DNA of 6,444 nucleotides from Gemmataceae bacterium. GTDB taxonomy: Bacteria; Planctomycetota; Planctomycetia; Gemmatales; Gemmataceae. Shown here one piece after another: positions 1 to 4,471 of the stretch. The first letter of the stretch is position 1; every line of letters starts with the position of its first letter. A model generated the notes under the pieces. The model searched no databases, was not told the DNA's origin, and saw only the letters and a list, made by a program, of their open reading frames with translations. A program made the position numbers and the translations under genes. Location of the stretch: assembly GCA_020847555.1 (NCBI GenBank), contig JADLBT010000496.1, positions 1 to 6,444 on the forward strand, in the 5' to 3' direction.

Positions 1-173
1 CCCGCTTCGGCCTCGATCTGGCGCTCCGCTCGACCACCTACGTGGCGTCCTGGCTCAATGATCCGAAGGCGCTCCGCACGGGGATGACGGCGATCCACGA
101 CGCCGCGGCGTCCCTGATCGACGCCATCGAGGGGGCGCTCGCCCCGCCGGATACGCTCGATCTCGCGGCTTGA
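1..173 (+). CDS. 3' end of an ArdC-like antirestriction/zincin protein (partial)
   Basis: Only the last 56 codons are visible, read from base 3 to a TGA at 171-173. The tail reads as a normal folded protein: an amphipathic segment with the core TTYVASWLNDPKAL, then a helix AIHDAAASLIDAIEG. The pattern aromatic/small-V-A-S-W-L, a short acidic or basic turn, then an alanine-rich helix ending in D-x-I resembles the C-terminal segment of ArdC-type proteins, where S-W-L-x-V-L-K-x-D-K is followed by A-x-x-A-x-x-F. ArdC proteins combine an N-terminal ssDNA-binding domain with a zincin metallopeptidase-like domain and counter restriction in plasmids and mobile elements. Neither the HExxH motif nor the DNA-binding domain is in view, so the family call rests on the tail alone. 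Codon use looks native (mostly G/C third positions). That this is a gene end is fairly sure; the family is a tentative call. Confidence 0.5.
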   Translation, partial: RFGLDLALRSTTYVASWLNDPKALRTGMTAIHDAAASLIDAIEGALAPPDTLDLAA

Positions 174-185
174 ACTTAGAAGTGT

Positions 186-203
186 CGCCGGCCTCGGTCG
201 GCG
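186..203 (+). terminator. possible weak terminator hairpin after the left-edge gene
   Basis: A 7-bp stem including one G-U pair (CGCCGGC with GGTCGGCG-side bases, tetraloop CTCG) begins 12 bases after the TGA at 171-173. No U-tract follows. In DNA this rich in G+C, short stems arise often by chance, so the call rests mostly on position. Confidence 0.2.
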
Positions 204-350
204 GCGCCCGGTTCATCGAAGCGAACCGCTGACTCCGAAGCCGTCCGCGCGCGAGATGCGCCGGCCGGGTGGCCAACCGGATCCCACGATGGGCCTACGA
301 CGATTATCGCGGGCGGAAAACCCGGCATCCAAGGCGTCGTCGTCCCGGCG

Positions 351-1352
351 TCAGCCCGAGCCGAAACTGCTGCAGACGGAGTCCTGGCAGGTCAAGGCGC
401 CACAGCAATCACAACTGGTGCCGAAGCACTGTTCGCCCTCGGCGAGGCAACAGAGCCGCGGCGGCGGGAGATTCGCCGGGATGAGGCAACTGCCATCCGG
501 CTTTGGCAGCACCACCTGGCACGTCCCGCGCACGCACTCGCTGGAGTCCTCGCGCGATGCCCCGAGGAGGGTGGAGCGGCACGAGCCATTGACGCAGCGC
601 ATGGACCCGCAACAGTCACACGTGTCCTCGCATTCCCAGTCTTCCGCCGTGCAGCAGCGGTTTCTCAGCGCGGCCGGTCCCCCACAGCGGCCATTGGCCT
701 TGCCGGAATCGATGCGGCTACATCGGGTGCGTGAGGTGTTGCCACCGCAGCATTGCGCATCCTCGTCGCAGGTCTCCCCAACCGCGAGGCAGACCGGGCG
801 TGATGGCAGGCAGTGCCCATTCTGGCAGGTGAGATCGCCGCAGCAGTCGCAATCACCCGTACAGATCGTGCCCGCTTCTCCGATGCAGCAGCGGCTCGGC
901 GGGTCGGGCTGGGTGAGGAAGCCACAGCCGCGCGGCCCCTTCTCGTTGTCGATCCGGGCGCACGCCAGCCCCGTCCCGATCGCCCGCGGGCAACACTCCT
1001 CGACCGAGGCACACGCGTCACCCAGGCTGCCGCAGGTGACCGGCACGCAGAAGCCGGTCCGGTTCGGATCCCAGAAGCCCGGCTTGCACAGGCAGAACTT
1101 GCGCTGGTCCTGCGGGACCTCCTGGCAACTGCTGTTCTTGCAGCATGGGCCGAGCGTCTGCCCGAAGCTGACGCAGGTCTGGCCGTTCTTCCGGCAGCGC
1201 TTGCGCCGGCGCTTCCGCGCGCGCGTCGACCACCCCGGACCAGCGAGCAGCGCGCCGAGCCCAACCCCGGTCAGGGACCGCAGGGCCGCCCGCCGCGATC
1301 CGCGAACCGCTCCCCACCGCCGGGTGAACGCATCGAAGCGGGATCCGTCCAT
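351..1352 (-). CDS. Tat-type exported cysteine-rich repeat protein, 333 aa
   Basis: The start chosen is ATG 1352-1350: a near-consensus promoter lies at 1417-1444, so the in-frame ATG at 1451 would fall upstream of the transcript. A weak Shine-Dalgarno-like GGGGGTG sits 4 bases before the ATG. Residues 18-27 (GSRRAALRSL) followed by a hydrophobic stretch to about residue 38 look like a twin-arginine export signal, though the Tat motif is imperfect. A basic cluster follows (residues 44-55, RARKRRRKRCRK). The rest holds 47 cysteines in 333 residues. Three diverged units are visible, each ending in CDCCG, then two residues, C and about four residues to another C: cores at 168-172, 245-249 and 314-318, closing cysteines at 181, 258 and 327. 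Units 1 and 2 also share (A/S)RID, RCG or GCG and RCC motifs; the first half of unit 3 is reduced. No known catalytic motif is seen. Export implies disulfide bonding, but the cysteine number is odd. Function is unknown; adhesion, an envelope layer or metal binding are guesses. Confidence 0.85.
   Translation of the reverse strand: MDGSRFDAFTRRWGAVRGSRRAALRSLTGVGLGALLAGPGWSTRARKRRRKRCRKNGQTCVSFGQTLGPCCKNSSCQEVPQDQRKFCLCKPGFWDPNRTGFCVPVTCGSLGDACASVEECCPRAIGTGLACARIDNEKGPRGCGFLTQPDPPSRCCIGEAGTICTGDCDCCGDLTCQNGHCLPSRPVCLAVGETCDEDAQCCGGNTSRTRCSRIDSGKANGRCGGPAALRNRCCTAEDWECEDTCDCCGSMRCVNGSCRSTLLGASREDSSECVRGTCQVVLPKPDGSCLIPANLPPPRLCCLAEGEQCFGTSCDCCGALTCQDSVCSSFGSG
558..852 (-). repeat. two best-conserved Cys-rich protein repeat units
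   Basis: Within the 333-residue protein, residues 168-181 and 245-258 line up as CDCCGxLxCxNGxC-type blocks: CDCCGDLTCQNGHC and CDCCGSMRCVNGSC. The blocks are 77 residues apart. A third copy, CDCCGALTCQDSVC at residues 314-327, lies 69 residues further on. The repeats are clear in protein but diverged in DNA, pointing to old duplication under selection rather than recent expansion. Confidence 0.7.
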
Positions 1353-1416
1353 CGGGCACCCCCGGAGGTGAGAGCAGGCGAGGCGGCGCGCAGCAGACAA
1401 CCGGCCCAGGAGCCCG

Positions 1417-1444
1417 ATTGTATCGACCGATGCGATGATGTCAA
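1417..1444 (-). promoter_or_regulatory. near-consensus sigma-70 promoter of the 333-aa Cys-rich gene
   Basis: On the minus strand TTGACA (plus 1439-1444) is a perfect -35 hexamer and TACAAT (plus 1417-1422) matches the -10 consensus at five of six positions, separated by 16 bp. In surrounding DNA of about 70% G+C this pairing is unlikely by chance. Transcription would begin near 1410, giving a leader of about 60 nt before ATG 1352. This fixes the start codon and implies housekeeping-type, possibly strong, expression. Confidence 0.7.
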
Positions 1445-2245
1445 TCGCCACTTCGCGCCGGGCGGGTTCCCGGGGCCGTTCCGCCTGTCGCGTCGGGTTC
1501 GCTGCCGCATTCCGAGCGGGGGCGCGAGAGCTGGATACGCACGGACGGCAATGCGCCGACCGGGCCTGCGCCGCCGGCGAGGATTCACCGCCCGCGGAGC
1601 CTTCGCCAGATCGCGTTGCCCAGCCCGATCATCCCGGTTCGTTGCCGCGTGCGGCACCGTGAACGGCGGTGGACACATCTCGTCAAACGTCGTCCTTGAC
1701 GGACCGCGCCGGCGGGCGTTGCGCGGCTCTGACAGCACGCTCGTTGCCGAAGACATCGCGCGTCCCGCGCCCCATACCCCAGCGGGAGATCGCCCGTTGT
1801 CGCCGGTCGCCGGGAGCGACCATGACCCCGCCTGGACCGGCTCGGTTCGTCGGCCACCCCTGAGGACTGGTGCCGCTCATGATCACTCCCTCGCCCCCCA
1901 CCTCCTCGTTGTCCACGAGGGCCGGGTCGAGCGCCTCGCGCGGGGGCCCGGAGCCCGATGCGACTTGGCCAGTCCTGGAGCGCACCTGGCAGGAGCGGAC
2001 GCGGCGCTGTTGCGGGCGCACCGAGGTGGCCCGCGCCTCCTGGAAGGCGCTCGTCCTCGCCTCGCCACTCGAGCCAGGTACCCGCGGCGTGCTCGTGAGC
2101 CTCGAGCGCCAAACGAGGCGGCCGCCGGCGCCCCTCACCGGCGGGTCCCCCGCTTGCCGGGCCTACCTCAATCTGCCCGACATCCCTTGTCCCGCCCCGG
2201 CCGTCGCGCCGCACCGGATCCCCTCCGCGGCCGGCGTGAGACACA
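1445..2245. other. about 800-bp stretch with no convincing gene
   Basis: No frame here gives a protein I recognise. Between about 1880 and 2138 a plus-strand frame and a minus-strand frame share the same wobble positions, and by eye these are highly G/C. A coding-like base pattern is therefore present, but the strand cannot be decided. Neither translation shows hydrophobic cores or motifs; both are rich in Arg, Pro, Ser and Gly. The segment may be degraded coding sequence, a regulatory leader or non-coding DNA. I see no tRNA, rRNA, CRISPR array or insertion-sequence ends. Confidence 0.4.
1683..1880 (-). CDS. weak candidate small ORF, 65 aa
   Basis: The start ATG 1880-1878 is preceded on the minus strand by GAGGGAG with a 5-base spacer, a good ribosome-binding site, and the frame runs to a TGA at 1685-1683. 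The product would be basic, Gly/Arg-rich and without membrane segment or known motif (begins MSGTSPQGWP, ends RSVKDDV). About 77% of third positions are G/C by my count, below the well-supported genes here and only slightly above background. The frame is also open upstream to 2138. I include it only because of the ribosome-binding site; it may be spurious. Confidence 0.22.
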   Translation of the reverse strand: MSGTSPQGWPTNRAGPGGVMVAPGDRRQRAISRWGMGRGTRDVFGNERAVRAAQRPPARSVKDDV

Positions 2246-2280
2246 GCAGGCCGGGGGCAGCCTATCTGCCCCCGGCCTGC
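2246..2280 (-). terminator. perfect 15-bp stem hairpin, likely terminator
   Basis: GCAGGCCGGGGGCAG (2246-2260) and its exact complement (2266-2280) enclose a 5-base loop, CCTAT. The hairpin begins 17 bases past the stop of the Met-rich secreted protein gene on the minus strand. No run of U follows on either strand (minus-strand continuation TGTGTCTCAC), so it is either a U-less intrinsic terminator, as often seen in high-G+C bacteria, or a 3' stabilising structure. The perfect stem and position make a role at this transcript end likely. Confidence 0.75.
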
Positions 2281-2297
2281 CTCGCCATCTCCGGGGG

Positions 2298-2936
2298 TCA
2301 GGACGTCGGCGTCCCGTACTCGCCGGCGGCCCCACCCACCAGACCTTGGGCCAGGTAGACGTCGACCCGGGTCTGGTCGCCCATCCCCTCGAGGACCGCG
2401 ATCCCGGCGTAGCCCGAGTCGTTCAGCTCCCGCAGCCCGATCACCAGAGTCCCGCCCTGCTCCATCCCGGGGCCGCTCATCACCTGCCCGCCGAGGTCGC
2501 CGCAGGCGATGTAGCGCTGGATGTTGGCCGCGCTCTCGTGGACATTGATGGCGTGCGGGCTGGTCAGCAGGTCCTGCAGCGAGGCCGGCACGACCGTCTC
2601 GCTGGTCTCGACGGCCACCGCGGTCGCGGCCCCCATCATCCCTCCCATGCCGGCACCTGGCGAACCCGTCATCCCGGCCTCCGGGCTGCCCATCATCCCG
2701 GCCCCGGGGGTGCCCATCCCGCTCATACCCGCCATGCCGCCCATCATGCCGGTCATGCTGACATCGGTCAGGGGGTACTGCGGCGCCGGGTTGAGTTGGT
2801 CGCAGGTCCCCTCGTGGATGTGGGCCGGGTGCGGCGTCATCGCGGTGCCCTGGGCGCCCGCGCCCGCGGCTCCGAACCCGAGACTGACGAACGCGCCGAG
2901 GACGACGAGTGAACCCAATCGCTGTCGGGGAGTCAT
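2298..2936 (-). CDS. secreted His/Met-rich protein, possibly metal-binding, 212 aa
   Basis: The start is ATG 2936-2934, set by a perfect AAGGAGGG 7 bases upstream; the frame opens further upstream but without such a site. Residues 1-29 form a classical signal peptide (basic start, hydrophobic core, AGA before QG). The mature protein starts with HPAHIHEGTC (residues 36-45). It continues with a low-complexity segment (61-101) holding 12 methionines, including three octapeptide repeats, and then a conserved-looking domain with SPHAINVHES (126-135), YIACGD (142-147) and LVIGLRELNDSGYAG (164-178). Cys45 and Cys145 are the only cysteines and could form a disulfide. The HIHxG and HxxNVHE motifs resemble small secreted beta-sandwich proteins such as CHRD-like or Cu/Zn-SOD-like folds, and similar proteins recur in Thermomicrobia to my recollection. 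Copper binding through the Met and His clusters is inference; enzyme residues are not established. The gene is single, followed by a hairpin at 2246-2280. Confidence 0.87.
   Translation of the reverse strand: MTPRQRLGSLVVLGAFVSLGFGAAGAGAQGTAMTPHPAHIHEGTCDQLNPAPQYPLTDVSMTGMMGGMAGMSGMGTPGAGMMGSPEAGMTGSPGAGMGGMMGAATAVAVETSETVVPASLQDLLTSPHAINVHESAANIQRYIACGDLGGQVMSGPGMEQGGTLVIGLRELNDSGYAGIAVLEGMGDQTRVDVYLAQGLVGGAAGEYGTPTS
2643..2714 (-). repeat. three 24-bp tandem repeats encoding a Met/Gly octapeptide
   Basis: Residues 75-98 of the secreted protein are three octapeptides: GTPGAGMM, GSPEAGMT and GSPGAGMG. At DNA level the three 24-base units remain visibly alike, sharing a central CATnCCGGC-like core. 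In-frame tandem units of this kind can change copy number by slippage without breaking the gene. Confidence 0.7.
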
Positions 2937-2943
2937 GGCGCGG

Positions 2944-2951
2944 CCCTCCTT
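2944..2951 (-). promoter_or_regulatory. strong ribosome-binding site of the Met-rich secreted protein gene
   Basis: AAGGAGGG on the minus strand sits 7 bases before ATG 2936-2934. It is an ideal Shine-Dalgarno sequence, decides the start and predicts efficient translation. Confidence 0.88.
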
Positions 2952-2959
2952 CGTGTGGC

Positions 2960-2972
2960 ATCGGGACCCGAT
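2960..2972. promoter_or_regulatory. 13-base palindrome upstream of the secreted-protein gene
   Basis: ATCGGG-A-CCCGAT is a perfect 6-bp inverted repeat around one central base, 24-36 bases before the start codon of the minus-strand gene. Its symmetry and position suit a repressor or activator half-site pair, but no regulator is encoded nearby and chance is possible. Confidence 0.3.
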
Positions 2973-2975
2973 CCC

Positions 2976-3002
2976 GTCGATCCGGGTCGATCGTGGTCGA
3001 TC
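2976..3002. repeat. three GTCGATC direct repeats at exact 10-bp spacing
   Basis: GTCGATC occurs at 2976-2982, 2986-2992 and 2996-3002. The last two copies share a longer GGTCGATC. The 10-bp period places every copy on the same DNA face, a layout typical of cooperative regulator binding. The array lies 40-66 bases upstream of ATG 2936, next to the palindrome at 2960-2972. Binding is inferred, not shown. Confidence 0.45.
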
Positions 3003-3664
3003 AGACGACCGGCGTGGCAGTAGCACAACGTGCGCCACGAAGCGGCCCCGTTGTCGCGGACGCGACGACGAGGCCTCCAGGCGCGCGGATGCCGCGCGCG
3101 ACGCGCAACCAGGCATTCCCCCACGGGGCCACTTCGTTCAGAGCCATGCGGCGATGGCCCGGCCGAGCACATGCGTGACCGGCGGAGATCCGGGTGAGAA
3201 CCCACGCCGACGCGGCCTGCTTCCGCGCGGTCGGCGTCGACCTTCAGCGCGCCCCCGGTCGCCATCCCGACACAGCGCCGGGGCCGGCCGGCCCATCGGG
3301 CGCATCGCTGCTGGTGGTGACCTCGACCGGGTGGGGTCAGGACGTCGCGGCGCCCACGGGCTTCACAATGTCCACACGGCACGAGCGTTTCCACGTCGGG
3401 TTCGGCGCCGGCGGCAACCTGCGGAGCCGTTCGGCCTCGGCGAGACGGTCACCGTGATCGTCCAACGGGTCGAGGTGCGAGCGGGCTGAGGCCGGGCGAC
3501 GGCAACAGTCGCAATGAGGGCCGCGGTCCAGTGGTTGCATCGCGGCATCGTGCGCGTGCGACCGCGCATCCCTGGCCTGGCCGGGCAAGCTCGGTCCGTC
3601 TTGCCACGTTCCTGTACGCTGCAATGGGTTCGCAACAGGGGCAAGCGTTCGTCGTCCTGGTGCA

Positions 3665-3670
3665 GGGAGG
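3665..3670 (+). promoter_or_regulatory. ribosome-binding site of the 150-aa Cys-rich gene
   Basis: GGGAGG lies 5 bases before ATG 3676 and sets the start; the same frame is open upstream to 3514 without a comparable site. The site is part of a perfect 10-base palindrome, GGAGGCCTCC (3666-3675), running up to the start codon. Confidence 0.8.
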
Positions 3671-3675
3671 CCTCC

Positions 3676-4128
3676 ATGCCACACGAAGCCGCGTTCCGCG
3701 CGCTCGCCACGACCCGTTCCCGCCGTGCGCTCCTCGCCATCGTCGGCGCCGTCGGGCTGGCGGGGCTTGCGCCCAGCCCCACGCCCGTCGTCGCCAGGCG
3801 CTGCCGGCACGGCCGGAAGCGGTGCCGTGGCCACTGCATCCCGAAGTCGCGCTGCTGCGCCGACGACGACTGCCCGGCCGGGCAATCCTGCCTCAGCGGC
3901 GCCTGCCTGGACCTCCCCTGCGCCACGAACGCGGGGTGCGCGGCGAATCAGGTCTGCTGGGCCTTCCGGTGCGTCGACGCCGGAGGCGCCTGCCCGGCTG
4001 ACGGCGACTGCCCCTACAACCAGGTCTGCAGCGACGGGACTTGCCAGGGGGGCGGCCTCTGCTTCCTCGATGTCAATTGCCGCGCCTCCCAGCGCTGCGT
4101 CGACGGCGTCTGCCAGAGCGGCGCGTGA
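3676..4128 (+). CDS. Tat-type exported protein with four tandem 4-Cys repeats, 150 aa
   Basis: The start ATG 3676 follows GGGAGG by 5 bases. Residues 13-21 (TRSRRALLA) and a hydrophobic stretch to about residue 32 form a twin-arginine-like export signal with probable cleavage near residue 40. A basic segment follows (41-51, RRCRHGRKRCR). From residue 61 on, four units of about 23 residues repeat: cysteines at 61/66/72/77, 82/88/94/99, 106/112/118/123 and 129/135/141/146. The spacing is C-x4 or x5-C-x5-C-x4-C, with a recurrent D-C at the second cysteine and DGxC or SGAC at the fourth. The protein has 20 cysteines. The pattern recalls the short disulfide units of Dickkopf- or EGF-like proteins by spacing only. 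Like the 333-residue protein it combines a Tat-type start, a basic R-C-R motif and Cys repeats, so the two probably share function or ancestry. Function is unknown; an exported disulfide-rich scaffold is the likely state. Confidence 0.85.
   Translation: MPHEAAFRALATTRSRRALLAIVGAVGLAGLAPSPTPVVARRCRHGRKRCRGHCIPKSRCCADDDCPAGQSCLSGACLDLPCATNAGCAANQVCWAFRCVDAGGACPADGDCPYNQVCSDGTCQGGGLCFLDVNCRASQRCVDGVCQSGA
3856..4113 (+). repeat. four in-frame repeats of about 70 bp encoding 4-Cys units
   Basis: First-cysteine positions 61, 82, 106 and 129 give steps of 21, 24 and 23 residues. Units two to four have identical cysteine spacing (x5, x5, x4); unit one is one residue shorter. Conserved non-Cys residues are few (NQVC occurs in units two and three), so the repeats are old. 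Confidence 0.75.
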
Positions 4129-4471
4129 GGACGAGGTGCCCGCATCCGCACGCTCGACCGCAACCCGTAGGCAACACCGAAGCAGGCGTTCGCTGTCGCC
4201 GTCGAGCGCCGGGAGCACATCGCTGGCCCGAGTGGCTCCGCGGTGTGCGAGACGCGAAGCAGGCTGGTTGTTCGAACCGAGCGGGGCCACTGATCAAGGG
4301 AAGGGCGATGAGGTTCCGCTCCCGCGCATTCAGCCTGAGCGCGCGATTGCGGCGTGTTGATCCCCGTCGGCACCGCCGCGGGGTCGCCCAGCCTGGTCGT
4401 CCCGGCCGCGCCAAAGCCGCCGCGATCGAGCCGCCGCGTCACCGCACGCCTGCTGGCTCAGCCCGGCCAAC
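4129..4471. other. 343-bp convergent intergenic region
   Basis: The 150-residue protein gene and the helicase gene end facing each other across this gap. I see inverted repeats that could end either transcript (4151-4208; CCCCG 4362-4366 with CGGGG 4379-4383) and a 10-bp direct repeat AGCCGCCGCG (4415-4424, 4429-4438). A short plus-strand frame begins at ATG 4308 after GGGAAGGG, but its product is a featureless Arg-rich peptide running into the helicase 3' end. Confidence 0.45.
4151..4208 (+). terminator. possible terminator structure after the 150-aa Cys-rich gene
   Basis: CGCTCGAC (4151-4158) and its exact complement GTCGAGCG (4201-4208) form an 8-bp stem starting 22 bases after the stop. 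A smaller inner hairpin is possible (GGCG 4185-4188 with CGCC 4197-4200). There is no U-tract and the enclosed loop is 42 bases, so this is a weak call. Confidence 0.28.

Larger units (their letters stand above)
2937..3675. other. 739-bp divergent intergenic region
   Basis: This lies between the minus-strand secreted-protein gene and the plus-strand Cys-rich gene. No frame encodes a recognisable protein. The left part (2944-3039) holds a ribosome-binding site, a palindrome, phased direct repeats and an interrupted inverted repeat, so it probably carries the control region of the left gene. The right end (3600-3670) holds a foldable leader and the ribosome-binding site of the right gene. The middle (about 3050-3590) shows nothing I can name, apart from a 15-bp copy at 3333-3347 of the sequence around the stop codon at 2298. 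Confidence 0.5.

Noticed and set aside
256..1371. A 371-codon plus-strand frame opposite the 333-aa Cys-rich gene
   Set aside because: The composition (Gln-, Ser-, Pro-, Arg-rich) is that of an antisense of Cys codons; the minus strand has the promoter, the export signal and the repeats.
813..2912. A 699-codon open frame on the plus strand
   Set aside because: It runs antisense through two well-supported minus-strand genes, is rich in Arg, Pro, Ala and Gly, shows no domain and has no ribosome-binding site. It is an effect of high G+C.
1585..2961. A 458-codon minus-strand frame
   Set aside because: It overlaps the Met-rich secreted gene in another frame and lacks the signal peptide and motifs that the chosen frame has.
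3337..4290. A 317-codon minus-strand frame
   Set aside because: It is antisense to the 150-aa Cys-rich gene, Ala/Arg-rich and without motifs. Only its last bases are noted, as a 15-bp repeat.
4229..4290. tRNA-like words (CCCGAGTGGCT and GGTTGTTCGAACC)
   Set aside because: No acceptor stem, anticodon arm or correctly spaced T-loop can be formed around them.
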